Shown: positions 27,743 through 36,736 of the stretch, piece by piece
Position numbering within the stretch: the stretch's first letter is position 1
Layout: every line of letters starts with the position of its first letter
NCBI GenBank assembly: GCA_964400285.1
Contig: CAYNTK010000006.1
Coordinates: forward strand, 129,821-193,820
Direction: 5' to 3'
Source: FEN-1279 sp964400285
GTDB taxonomy: Bacteria; Bacteroidota; Ignavibacteria; Tepidaquicellales; Tepidaquicellaceae
DNA length: 64,000 nt
Notes under the pieces: generated by a model
What the model was told of the DNA's origin: nothing
Seen by the model: the letters and a program-made list of their open reading frames with translations, nothing else
Databases searched by the model: none
Translations under genes and position numbers: made by a program

Positions 27743-28708
27743 TTATCGCATATATGGTTCTTTAGGTTTTAAGAAATTTATTCTGTGGGGAATAAAATTT
27801 AATTTTTTACTTGCAAATATTTCTTTACTAAATTTATCCGTTATTTCTAATTTAAAATAAATATTATCTTCATTATCGAAAAGATAAAAATCAAAATCCT
27901 GTTCTTTTGGTAAATATTTTTTTAGTTCTTTTGAAACAAAAATACTTTCGAATTTTTGGTTTTTATTTGGTTGTAATGTATATTTTAAAGGTTTCTCAAT
28001 TATAACATTTTCTTTGTTGTCTTTTAATTTATATATGTATTCTTTTGATATTTCCCTTTCACTTGTATTGTATATCTCGAAAAAAATATGAAACTCTTTT
28101 AAACCATAAATATTATTGCTTATTATCGGCGTGATTTCTTTTATCCCATCTTCGTTAAGCTTATAATGTGACAATATCATTAAATCGCTTATGGTAATTT
28201 CATTTGTTTTTAATTCTTTTACTGTTAATTCTGTGTTTTTACTGAATTCATCTTTTGTGTTGTTATCTTTTATTGTGATATCAATTTTATAAATTCCCGT
28301 CTCTAAGTTTAAACTGTAAAAAAGGTATCTTGACTTTTTCGATTCCCTTAACATTTCTTCATCACTATATGATAACGAATCATTAATTTTTTCTGTAATT
28401 ATATTTTGATTGCTTAAATTCTTTATATTAATTGTTAATAAAATCTTCGATTCATATTTATCGGTATTGGTATTTTTTTTAAATAAAACATTTTCGTTAG
28501 GTAATTCGATATATAAATCCAATCTTGCCTTTAAACTGTCGATATCATAAAAAATAAGTGCATCAGCATAAAATTTTTCTTTCTTTGTATCCTCAATACG
28601 TCTGTGGTATCTTCCCTCTTGGCTCGGAGCAGAGCAGTAAATAGTTAATATCGAAAATGTTATAATAAAGCTTATGCTTAGAAAAATTCTTATATTGTAC
28701 AAATACAT
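27743..28708 (-). CDS. Lipoprotein resembling the N-terminal part of GWxTD proteins
   Basis: 321 residues with a lipoprotein-type signal (IIFSILTIYCSAP-like end; lipid Cys about residue 26). The mature protein has two beta-rich regions. The pattern YADALIFYDIDSLKARLDLYIELPNENVLFK is similar to the start of GWxTD-domain proteins common in this phylum, but the GWxTD motif itself is absent. I infer an envelope protein of unknown function, possibly a truncated relative. It ends just upstream of the cysteine-synthase-like gene on the same strand, 60 bases away. Confidence 0.6.
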   Translation of the reverse strand: MYLYNIRIFLSISFIITFSILTIYCSAPSQEGRYHRRIEDTKKEKFYADALIFYDIDSLKARLDLYIELPNENVLFKKNTNTDKYESKILLTINIKNLSNQNIITEKINDSLSYSDEEMLRESKKSRYLFYSLNLETGIYKIDITIKDNNTKDEFSKNTELTVKELKTNEITISDLMILSHYKLNEDGIKEITPIISNNIYGLKEFHIFFEIYNTSEREISKEYIYKLKDNKENVIIEKPLKYTLQPNKNQKFESIFVSKELKKYLPKEQDFDFYLFDNEDNIYFKLEITDKFSKEIFASKKLNFIPHRINFLKPKEPYMR

Positions 28709-28858
28709 AGTTTACTCCATTATTATATATTAAATATTGTAGATTAAAAGTTAAATTCAAATCTAAATACTTTTAAATCATCTTTACTGGAGTTTTTAGA
28801 AAAGACAAAAGGAACAATTTAAAAGAAAAACAAGAAAGGATATAAAAAAATATTTTAG

Positions 28859-29338
28859 TTATTTAAAATGATAACCTCCCCCTAAGAACGATACATATAA
28901 ATTCGAGGGAAACTCACTACCTAATCTAAAGATTCCCCCTTCATCATCTGGTTGGTATCTATATCCTAACCTAAGAGAAGGTAACATTTTAAAGTAACTG
29001 TTTTTAATTTCATAATGAGGACCACCTCCAATTCCTACCTCGAATTTATTTTTATTTTTTGTCATAAAGTTTATCGTAATTGGAAATCCAATCCCATCAC
29101 TAACATACTTATTATTATTTTTAGATGCTCCAACAAACGAATAATTTATTCCTCCTCTAATGCTGAAATTAGTTGATATCATTCTTTCGTAATTTAATCC
29201 TATTCCAATTATTCCTGCATCACTCGCTGGAAAAATTCCAAAGTCTATATATATTATATTTTTTGCAATATTATCGAATGTTTGCGAATTACAGAAGTAG
29301 GAAATAAAGAAAATTAAGAGGAATAATGTTTTTTTCAT
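28859..29338 (-). CDS. Small outer-membrane beta-barrel-like protein
   Basis: 159 residues. Signal peptide MKKTLFLLIFFISYFCNSQ. The mature part shows alternating amphipathic strands with Gly-rich turns (IIGIGLNYERMIS, FSIRGGINYSFVG, KFEVGIGGGPHYE, PSLRLGYRYQ) and ends in LGGGYHFK, a C-terminal Phe-containing strand as in outer-membrane barrels. About eight strands fit the length. No family name assigned. Confidence 0.65.
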   Translation of the reverse strand: MKKTLFLLIFFISYFCNSQTFDNIAKNIIYIDFGIFPASDAGIIGIGLNYERMISTNFSIRGGINYSFVGASKNNNKYVSDGIGFPITINFMTKNKNKFEVGIGGGPHYEIKNSYFKMLPSLRLGYRYQPDDEGGIFRLGSEFPSNLYVSFLGGGYHFK

Positions 29339-29484
29339 ATAACATTAAATTTATTTTTAGGTTTTAAAAGTTATATAAATTTTTTATAATAAATAAGTCA
29401 ATATTTTACTAGATAAATTTGAATGAATAGAAAGACTGATTATGAGATTGATTGAGATTAACTAATAAAAAAATAATAAAAAAA

Positions 29485-29509
29485 GGCCACATATTTTTCT
29501 TATGTAGCC
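29485..29509 (-). terminator. Probable terminator of the small lipoprotein gene
   Basis: GGCCACATA at 29485-29493 pairs with TATGTAGCC at 29501-29509 with one mismatch. A run of As just before it gives the minus-strand U-tract. Confidence 0.7.
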
Positions 29510-29534
29510 CCAAAAACTATTGTGTATTATTAAT

Positions 29535-29894
29535 TTATTTTCGAGTCATAAAAATAGTTACATTGGCAATCTCGTCTGTTTTTACTAAAGTTTTTATTTG
29601 AGCAGTTTGATACCCCTTTTTCTCTGCAATAATCATTATTTCTTGTGGATTCGTATTTAAAAAGAATTTTAAAGAGAAAAAATTACCGTTATTATCAGTG
29701 TAAACAGAATCAGATGGAGGATAAGTCATAATTGTTACATCACCAATTCCAACATTACTTGAGGCGTCTAATACATAACCTTCTATTTGTGCAGAACCAT
29801 AATTCGATGAACCAATTCCAGATAGCTCACACCCAAAAATTAATAAAACTGCAAAAAACACAAAAAATAGTATAATAAAGTATCTTATTTTCAT
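29535..29894 (-). CDS. Lipoprotein with carboxypeptidase-regulatory-like domain
   Basis: About 119 residues from the ATG at 29894, which gives the lipoprotein signal MKIRYFIILFFVFFAVLLIFGC. An upstream in-frame ATG at 29921 would add nine polar residues and is less likely. The mature part IEGYVLDASSNVGIGDVTI, DNNGNFFSLKF and AEKKGYQTAQIKTLV is the pattern of a carboxypeptidase regulatory-like (CarboxypepD_reg/Ig-like) beta-sandwich. Such domains anchor or space envelope proteins. Function unknown. Confidence 0.7.
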   Translation of the reverse strand: MKIRYFIILFFVFFAVLLIFGCELSGIGSSNYGSAQIEGYVLDASSNVGIGDVTIMTYPPSDSVYTDNNGNFFSLKFFLNTNPQEIMIIAEKKGYQTAQIKTLVKTDEIANVTIFMTRK

Positions 29895-29921
29895 GATCTT
29901 GATTAAAAATTGAAATTTCAT

Positions 29922-30279
29922 AAAAAATTTTAATACAACTTGCTAATTTTGATTTTCTAATACATCTTTTTAGTGTAAATAGATGTAAATAATTGTAAGC
30001 AAAATCGAACTTTTAGCCAACAAAAAGCGGGCCAAATTTTATATACTATTAAATAATTTAACACCTGACTATGTTTAAAGATTCAACAATAATTTCTCAA
30101 TTTGAGAAACTTTTTCTCATATTAAGAAAAAATAATACAATTGATTTATGGAGTGAACAAAAAAAGCCCCAAAAATACAATTTTCTAAATTTGAATTCTG
30201 ATTAATATTTATTTTAAAAGGCATAGCAATTGCAAGTTTTTTTCATAATTCCCAATTTTGTAATTTTTTATAGGGGGAA
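29922..30279. other. Divergent intergenic region with paired inverted repeats
   Basis: 358 bases between divergent genes. No ORF of note. TTTCTCAA at 30093-30100 and TTGAGAAA at 30102-30109 form an inverted repeat around one T, and TTTTTCT...AGAAAAA follows immediately. These are candidate binding sites for control of the glycosidase-like gene. A purine-rich AGGGGG lies just before its ATG and may be its ribosome binding site. Confidence 0.4.
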
Positions 30280-32073
30280 ATGATTATGAAAAAAGCAATT
30301 TTACTCATAATTATTTTTTTGTTTTGCTCTCAAATCGCTTCTTCTGCAGTCATTGATACAAATCGTGTCTATGGTGTTACAATAGATGCTATAAGTAATT
30401 TAAGTTCTATCGTTACATCTCTTTCGAGATTATGTAAAAAACCAACTACAAGAATAGTGTTCGATGAATTTGTTGCTGCCACGACTTATCAAAATGCTGT
30501 AAATCAGATTAGCAATGTCAGTTTTATTATGGGAGAATTACTCGATAGCTATTATATGAATCAATATACTCTTTCACAATACGTTGCAAGAACTAATGAG
30601 TATGTGAATTTATTGGGTAACAAAGTTGATATATGGGAAGTTGGAAATGAAGTGAATGGTGAATGGCTTGGAACTATTAGTAGTGTAATTGCTAAAATAG
30701 ATACAGCTTATAAAATTGTCAAGTCTCAAGGCAAAAAAACTGCAATTACACTTTACTATAATAGGGTTTGTTATGAAAACCCTCAAAATGAAATGTTCAG
30801 GTGGGTTAATACAAACTTAAGTTCCTCATTTAGAAATGGTCTTGACTATGTATGGATTTCATATTATGAAGATGATTGCGAAAATTATCAACCTAATTGG
30901 CAGGTGGTTTTTGATAGTTTGCACATCTTGTTTCCAAATTCAAAAATTGGAATTGGTGAATGTGGAACGACAAAAGTAAATCAAAAAGCAGATTATATTA
31001 ATAGATACTATAAGATGAATATAACTACGCCCAAATATGTTGGTGGTTATTTTTGGTGGTATTATAAGCAGGATTGTGTTCCGTATACAAATACTCTTTG
31101 GACTGTTTTAAATGATGCAATTTCGAATGTTGCCCCTCCTTCTTTACAAGCGAGTCAGGTAACATATACTGCTATTTCATCTTCATCTGTGTCTCTGAAT
31201 TGGCTAAATGGTAATGGAAGTAAAGAAGTAATTTTTGTTTCCGAGGGGACATCAGGTGTTCCATCTGTACAAGATGGTTTTACTTACTTTGGGAATTCTA
31301 CTTTCGGTCTTGGCTCTCAAGCGGGTATAGGGTGGTATTGTGTGTATAGCGGTCCTGCAATTTCTCCCGGTTATTTCGTAATTAATGGTTTATCATCTTT
31401 TCAAACTTATAGAACCATGATTTTAAGCTATAATGGCAATCCCGGATTTGAAGGATATAATAAAAATTCCGTTCTTAATAACCCTATTAACATTCAAAGT
31501 GCTATGCCCGTTGAACTTATTTCATTTACTTCTACTGTTGCAAAAAATACAGTAAAATTATTTTGGATTACTAATAAAGAAATTAATAATGCTGGCTTTT
31601 CAATTGAAAGAGCAGAATCTTATAATAAAGATTTATGGGAAAATATTGGTTTTATTAAAGGAAAAGGCACTACTAATTCTCAAACCTCTTATGAATTTGC
31701 TGACAATAATCTCTCTTTAGGAAAGTACAAATACCGATTAAAACAAAAAGATTATAATGGAAATTTTGAATATTTCTACTTGACAAATGAAATATCTATT
31801 ATACCATCTTCAAAATTTGAACTTTCGCAAAACTTTCCGAATCCTTTTAATCCTGCGACTAATATCTCCTATTCTCTACCTAAAGATTGCTTTGTCAGTA
31901 TTAAGATTTATGATGTGCTTGGAAAAGAAATAAAACTGCTGGTTAATGAATTTCAAAAAGCGAATATCTATTATATTAATTTTAATGCTACAGATTTATC
32001 GTCGGGAATATACTTTTATAAAATGGTTGTTGATGAATATACAGATACAAAAAAAATGCTCTTTTTAAAATAA
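30280..32073 (+). CDS. Glycoside-hydrolase-like TIM-barrel protein with fibronectin-like domain and T9SS domain
   Basis: 597 residues. Signal peptide to about residue 23; Met3 is an alternative start. Residues 30-285 look like a (beta/alpha)8 clan A hydrolase: Glu124 in WEVGNEVNG fits the acid/base Glu after strand 4 (the NE motif), and Glu227 in IGIGECGTT fits the nucleophile after strand 7. A fibronectin-like segment (about 290-395) and an MPVELISFTSTVAKNTVKLFW region common in T9SS cargos follow, then the type A sorting domain (SQNFPNPFNPAT). A secreted carbohydrate-active enzyme is inferred; the family number cannot be given by eye. Terminator at 32102. Confidence 0.75.
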   Translation: MIMKKAILLIIIFLFCSQIASSAVIDTNRVYGVTIDAISNLSSIVTSLSRLCKKPTTRIVFDEFVAATTYQNAVNQISNVSFIMGELLDSYYMNQYTLSQYVARTNEYVNLLGNKVDIWEVGNEVNGEWLGTISSVIAKIDTAYKIVKSQGKKTAITLYYNRVCYENPQNEMFRWVNTNLSSSFRNGLDYVWISYYEDDCENYQPNWQVVFDSLHILFPNSKIGIGECGTTKVNQKADYINRYYKMNITTPKYVGGYFWWYYKQDCVPYTNTLWTVLNDAISNVAPPSLQASQVTYTAISSSSVSLNWLNGNGSKEVIFVSEGTSGVPSVQDGFTYFGNSTFGLGSQAGIGWYCVYSGPAISPGYFVINGLSSFQTYRTMILSYNGNPGFEGYNKNSVLNNPINIQSAMPVELISFTSTVAKNTVKLFWITNKEINNAGFSIERAESYNKDLWENIGFIKGKGTTNSQTSYEFADNNLSLGKYKYRLKQKDYNGNFEYFYLTNEISIIPSSKFELSQNFPNPFNPATNISYSLPKDCFVSIKIYDVLGKEIKLLVNEFQKANIYYINFNATDLSSGIYFYKMVVDEYTDTKKMLFLK

Positions 32074-32101
32074 AGATTTCCTTTCTTTTTTGGCGAAAAA
32101 T

Positions 32102-32137
32102 AGCCCTGTTATAATTTATATAATAACAGGGCTTTAT
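32102..32137 (+). terminator. Intrinsic terminator after the glycosidase-like gene
   Basis: AGCCCTGTTAT at 32102-32112 pairs with ATAACAGGGCT at 32123-32133 and is followed by TTATATTTT. Confidence 0.8.
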
Positions 32138-32256
32138 ATTTTAATTATAATTTATAATTATTGTAAAAAGTTAAAAATTCGCCATTAATATTTTAATTAT
32201 TATTTTATATATTAACATAATAGGTTTTCTCAACTTCATAAAAAAGGAGATTTAAT

Positions 32257-33492
32257 ATGGCAGTGGATTACACAAATTTACAAAAAATGGCTCAGCAATA
32301 CCAACCACAAAAACCTATTCAACCAAATCCTCAAAAACCCAAAAGTGGTATTGGATGTGTTTTAATTGTGTTTTTTTTAGCGTTTTCTATTGCTATGGCT
32401 CTCCTTATTTATTTCTGGGTTTATCCTACTTATTTTTCTAGTGAAAGTGATAAAGAAATAACTGTTGTGGATAAAAAGACCGGAAAAGAAAAAAGCATTT
32501 CTAAAAAATCCTCAATGGATGGTATATTAATGAGTGCAATCATTTCCCCTGATGATGAGGGGAATAATAATCTTTGGGTAATGACTTATAAATATAAATC
32601 ATCGAAATATATTATAAATACCTATATTTATAATCCCGAAAAAAATAAAATTCTTAAAAATTTTGAAACAGAATCTACGGCTTTCCCTTCGCTATCTAAA
32701 CTATATTATGCGAATAAAGAAGTCTGGAAAATAAATTCATCTACTACTGGTATCGAAGCAGGTATTTATGTGTATGACCCGCTTAGTGGTGAAGAAAAAC
32801 TTAATACAAGAGGTTTCTGCGATAAATATTTGCAGAGTGGTATAAGTAACTTATGGGTAATTGAAAATCCGCTTAGAATAAATATCGAAACAAAAGACGG
32901 CAGAAAACCAGTGTTCAATATAGAAGAAGGAAAAATTTATGATAATGTTTCAGATTATAGTAAGACAAAAAAAGACGATAAAGAAATAATAAGTATTTTT
33001 TCACTTGGGGTAGAAAAAAGCGGAGAAGAAGCAAGGAAAAAACTTTATCTTGTTACAGGTCCTAAATCTAATCTTCAAGAAAAAAATATTTCAGAATCTT
33101 ATTTCAGCAACCCATCCACTCTTAAATTTTTTACGAAATCAGAGGCAAAACCTTTAAATGACAAGGTATATCTGGAAGGTATTATGCCATATCAAGATGA
33201 TGAGTGTTGCTTTGTTTTTCATCAAACCCAAACAGGTAATGAAGCTGAAAGAATTTTGACCTGCATAGACAAAAAAGGAAATACTCTCTGGTCTGTTTCT
33301 ACTGAGGATGATTTGTTCCCAAGTCTTAAAGCAACTCAAAAAGATGCATTCTCGACTATGTTTTTTATTAAAAACAATATTCATGTATTTCGTTCCAATG
33401 AATTAGTTTTGTTTGTTTATGATAGATATGGGTTTATTGGATTTGATTTTCAAACAGGAGAAAAACAGTTTGACCAGATTTTATCTAAATAA
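32257..33492 (+). CDS. Single-span membrane protein with large extracytoplasmic domain
   Basis: 411 residues. A Gln/Pro-rich cytoplasmic N terminus (QQYQPQKPIQPNPQKPK) precedes one membrane helix (about residues 31-55). The extracytoplasmic part contains repeated strand pairs such as NNLWVMTYKYKS, YIYNPEKNKILKNF, VYDPLSGEEKL and VFDFQTGEKQ-like turns, which suggest a beta-propeller. A canonical Shine-Dalgarno AAGGAG lies 7 bases before the ATG, one of the few in the window. No family recognised. Confidence 0.7.
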   Translation: MAVDYTNLQKMAQQYQPQKPIQPNPQKPKSGIGCVLIVFFLAFSIAMALLIYFWVYPTYFSSESDKEITVVDKKTGKEKSISKKSSMDGILMSAIISPDDEGNNNLWVMTYKYKSSKYIINTYIYNPEKNKILKNFETESTAFPSLSKLYYANKEVWKINSSTTGIEAGIYVYDPLSGEEKLNTRGFCDKYLQSGISNLWVIENPLRINIETKDGRKPVFNIEEGKIYDNVSDYSKTKKDDKEIISIFSLGVEKSGEEARKKLYLVTGPKSNLQEKNISESYFSNPSTLKFFTKSEAKPLNDKVYLEGIMPYQDDECCFVFHQTQTGNEAERILTCIDKKGNTLWSVSTEDDLFPSLKATQKDAFSTMFFIKNNIHVFRSNELVLFVYDRYGFIGFDFQTGEKQFDQILSK

Positions 33493-33698
33493 TTTTATAA
33501 ACCTGTTCTGTAATTTTAAAAATATTTTTTTAAGGTATTTGCGGTAAATTCGGTTTTAGTAAAAAATTTTATATTACCTTTATCGAGCATCTCATATATC
33601 TATATTTATTTATGCCATACTTATTTAAGGACTTGTTTTTAATTTTTATTTTTATTCTATTATGTTACTTTTTACAAAATATAAAACAGGAGAAATAA

Positions 33699-34196
33699 AT
33701 GTCAATTGCACAAAAATTTTTACAGGAATTAAAGCAAGAAGCCGAATCAACAAGAAAATTACTCGAAAGAGTACCTCTCGAAAAAGGAGACTGGAAACCT
33801 CATGAAAAAAGTATGCCATTAAATCGTTTAGCAGGTCACGTTGCAGAAAATTTTGAATGGATTGCTGATACAATAAATTCGGATGAATTGGATTTTGCTA
33901 AAATTCCTTTCGAGCCTTTTATGCCTAAAACCACTGAAGAATTAATGAAATTCTTTAATGAGTCGAAATCTAAAGCAGAGAAAGCTCTAGCGAGTTGCAG
34001 CGATGAAGAAATGATGAAAAACTGGACTATGAGAAACGGAGAAGAAATATATTTTTCAATGCCAAGAGTAGCTGTAATCAGGTGTTTTTGTATTAACCAT
34101 ATGATTCATCATAGAGGACAATTAACTGTATATTTGAGATTTCTGAATGTTCCGCTTCCTGGGATATACGGTCCTTCTGCAGATGAACAGGTGTAA
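33699..34196 (+). CDS. DinB-family protein
   Basis: 165 residues, the normal size for a DinB four-helix bundle. The metal-binding His triad is visible: His47 in LAGHVAENF and the two His of NHMIHHRGQL near residue 130. RVPLEKGDWKPHEKSMPLNRL matches the start of the DUF1572/DinB2-type proteins. Some members are thiol-dependent S-transferases; most have unknown substrates. An AGGAG ribosome binding site precedes the ATG. It converges on the next gene with a terminator hairpin between them. Confidence 0.85.
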   Translation: MSIAQKFLQELKQEAESTRKLLERVPLEKGDWKPHEKSMPLNRLAGHVAENFEWIADTINSDELDFAKIPFEPFMPKTTEELMKFFNESKSKAEKALASCSDEEMMKNWTMRNGEEIYFSMPRVAVIRCFCINHMIHHRGQLTVYLRFLNVPLPGIYGPSADEQV

Positions 34197-34210
34197 TTAA
34201 ATTTAAGTTA

Positions 34211-34250
34211 ATTCGCAGAGTTTCTTTATGAATAATCTCTGCGAATGTTT
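34211..34250. terminator. Bidirectional terminator between convergent genes
   Basis: ATTCGCAGAG at 34211-34220 pairs with CTCTGCGAAT at 34237-34246. T-rich sequence follows on the plus strand. Confidence 0.8.
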
Positions 34251-34259
34251 TAAAAATTT

Positions 34260-35357
34260 TTATTTAATAAGTATCATCTTTTTTGTTTCTGAAAAATCTC
34301 CTGCCTCGAATTTATAAAAATAAACTCCAGAACTATAATCCGAACCGTCGAATTCGATTTCATATTCACCAGGTTGTAATTTTTCGTTTACCAATGTTGC
34401 GACTTCTTTTCCAAGTATATCATAAATTTTCAGAGAAGTAAATCCTGAATCTTTAATTTTAAATCTTATTATCGTGCTTGGGTTAAAAGGGTTCGGGTAA
34501 TTCTGAAAAAGAGAATATGAATTTAGTATTTCCGATGAAGTTTGGTTTATTGAAGTAAAAGGGAAAGATACAACACACATCACGGAAACCACGGAATTGG
34601 TAAAGGGGAATGACCCGATTTGAGTTGCTCCATTAAAATTGGAATCGAGTTGCCTCAGTATTGAGGAAGTAGCGCAATAGAATTTCCAATCAGACCTATC
34701 AAAAGCGCCTTCATCCGTAATACTTGTAGTGAAACCTGAATGACCGACAAATGTTGACATTCCGTTAGTTTTATTAATTCTATAGATATTTCCACTGATA
34801 TGGTCGATAACAAATAAAATTCCGGTTCTATTAAATCCCCCAACGGTTATTCCCGGGCAGGTTGTATTCGAAGCACCAATTGTAGTGAGGGCTTTTGTAG
34901 TCCAGTTTAATGAGTAAAGTTGAGATGACGAAAAAGATGAAGTTGCACTTACTATAAAAAATTTATTGGTTGTATGGTCCCATTCCATTAAGGTAATAGA
35001 ATGACCCGGTAAGATTCCCGTTATATTACCAAGGTTTGTAACAGCACCTGTTGTTGTATCTACCTGAAAAACCGCATTTGTGCCATTAGTTTCTGCAACA
35101 TAGAAATTCCAGACACCTGTTGGGTTTGCCCAGTCACCCACGCTAAAAAAATTCGGTTTTATCGTACCTATTACTGTAACGGTAGAAGGTGTACCTAATT
35201 TGAATTTAAATAATTCACAAGATGATGTATTTATCGCGTGGTATCCGAAAGCAGTATTATTTAAGTTTTGTAAACCAGAACCCGATTCGTTGGCGAGCAA
35301 ATTAATGCTGAAAAACAAAATCAGCAATAAAATTTTAAAGTCTAATTTTCTTTTCAT
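34260..35357 (-). CDS. Secreted beta-propeller protein with T9SS domain
   Basis: 365 residues. Signal peptide MKRKLDFKILLLILFFSINLLA. The body (residues 25-275) has propeller-type repeats (NAVFQVDTTTGAVTNLGNITG, SQLYSLNWTTKALTTIGAS, GNIYRINKTNGMSTFVGHSG), resembling DUF4394/DUF6923-like repeats. The final 85 residues are the T9SS type A domain with FQNYPNPFNPST and terminal KKMILIK. First-listed of three adjacent minus-strand T9SS cargo genes; the order of transcription is 36737-38422, then 35442-36725, then this one. Confidence 0.82.
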   Translation of the reverse strand: MKRKLDFKILLLILFFSINLLANESGSGLQNLNNTAFGYHAINTSSCELFKFKLGTPSTVTVIGTIKPNFFSVGDWANPTGVWNFYVAETNGTNAVFQVDTTTGAVTNLGNITGILPGHSITLMEWDHTTNKFFIVSATSSFSSSQLYSLNWTTKALTTIGASNTTCPGITVGGFNRTGILFVIDHISGNIYRINKTNGMSTFVGHSGFTTSITDEGAFDRSDWKFYCATSSILRQLDSNFNGATQIGSFPFTNSVVSVMCVVSFPFTSINQTSSEILNSYSLFQNYPNPFNPSTIIRFKIKDSGFTSLKIYDILGKEVATLVNEKLQPGEYEIEFDGSDYSSGVYFYKFEAGDFSETKKMILIK

Positions 35358-35441
35358 ATTATCTTATTTTTAAATTTTTAAAATAATTATTCTTTTAATA
35401 TTTCCGATTAAGAGCATCGGGACTTTTATAAATAGTTATCG

Positions 35442-36725
35442 CTATTTTATCATTAGCATTTTCTTTGTTTCGGAGAAATCCCCCGAGACTAATTTATAAA
35501 AATATACTCCCGAATTAAAATTTGAAGCATCGAAGGTTGCTTCATATTCACCGGGTTGTAATTTTTCATTTACTAAAATTGCGATTTCTTTTCCAAGAAT
35601 ATTATATACTGATAACTTTATTTGCCTTATACTTGATACTTTAAACTTAATATTCGTTTTTGGATTAAACGGATTAGGATAGTTTTGAAATAATTTATAT
35701 TCCGCCGGTAAAATATTTTTTTCTTTTTTTAAACCTGTTGTAGTAAATAATTTTTTATAAATACCTGAAGACGAAGTAGCAACATATAAATTATTATCGT
35801 ATTTACTAAAGATTAAATCTATCATATTCGGACCTGGAAATGAGCCGGTTGAATCAACCCAGGTTAATCCCGAGTTTGTAGAAAATAAAATTTTATAAGG
35901 TGAAAATGTTATGCTTGCTGCTATATCTGGATAATTTGGATGAAATATAATTCTCCTGCAAGTTGTGCTATAAACCTGAACCCAATTTTGCCCTCCGTCT
36001 ATTGAGCGGTAAATTCCATTATCATTTGAGGTTAATAGTATTTGCGGATTAAAAGGGTTAACTGTTACACAGTAGCAACCTAAAGAAGAAGGAAGACCAT
36101 TATAAGAAGAAACCCAACTTTCACCATAATCAGTAGATTTAGTAATTTTTCCGTCTCCTGATACATAGCATATATTTGTATTTATTGGATTAAAAGCGAT
36201 TTCTGTCATAGCGGTATGTAAATATCCGTATACTAAATTCCAGTTTGCTCCGCCATTTATGGATTTTACAAGGTCTCCCGGAGTAATATCGCTCCAACCA
36301 CAAGCCAGTAATGTATCAGGATAATTAGGGCAATGTTTTATATCGGTAAATTTCCCCCCTTGTGAGTTTATTACGATTGTTCCTTGAACGCTGAAATTAT
36401 CATTAAGCTCTATATAACCTTTGAAAAACGCATTTACTCTTCCTGTTAATACTCTTGAATATCTTCCGGGAACGGTCGAAACCGACCAGACTGTTCTCCC
36501 AATATATCCTGTCATTTCTTTTACCACCCATTGTGTTGAGTAAAGAGAATAAAATCTATAACCCTCAACAGTCCCTACATACAAAGTATCGTTATTTAAG
36601 TTAAAATGGAGACGGTATAAAGTTGTTCCAGTTGCTCCAATATTTACCCAATTACTTTGTGAAACTGAACATTGTACAATTATTAGTGAAGAAATATAAA
36701 CTAAAAAAACTAATACTTTTTTCAT
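35442..36725 (-). CDS. Sialidase/BNR-type propeller protein with T9SS domain
   Basis: 427 residues. Signal peptide to about residue 23 (VQCSVSQS). BNR/VPS10-like repeats: KSINGGANWNLVYG, KSTDYGESWVSSYNG, RSIDGGQNWVQVY and STNSGLTWVDSTG, each preceded by a strand of the INTNICYVSG type. The C-terminal T9SS type A domain has FQNYPNPFNPKT. Probably secreted; ligand unknown. It begins 11 bases after the stop of the FG-GAP gene, so the two are co-transcribed. Confidence 0.85.
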   Translation of the reverse strand: MKKVLVFLVYISSLIIVQCSVSQSNWVNIGATGTTLYRLHFNLNNDTLYVGTVEGYRFYSLYSTQWVVKEMTGYIGRTVWSVSTVPGRYSRVLTGRVNAFFKGYIELNDNFSVQGTIVINSQGGKFTDIKHCPNYPDTLLACGWSDITPGDLVKSINGGANWNLVYGYLHTAMTEIAFNPINTNICYVSGDGKITKSTDYGESWVSSYNGLPSSLGCYCVTVNPFNPQILLTSNDNGIYRSIDGGQNWVQVYSTTCRRIIFHPNYPDIAASITFSPYKILFSTNSGLTWVDSTGSFPGPNMIDLIFSKYDNNLYVATSSSGIYKKLFTTTGLKKEKNILPAEYKLFQNYPNPFNPKTNIKFKVSSIRQIKLSVYNILGKEIAILVNEKLQPGEYEATFDASNFNSGVYFYKLVSGDFSETKKMLMIK

Positions 36726-36736
36726 TTGAAAAAGAA

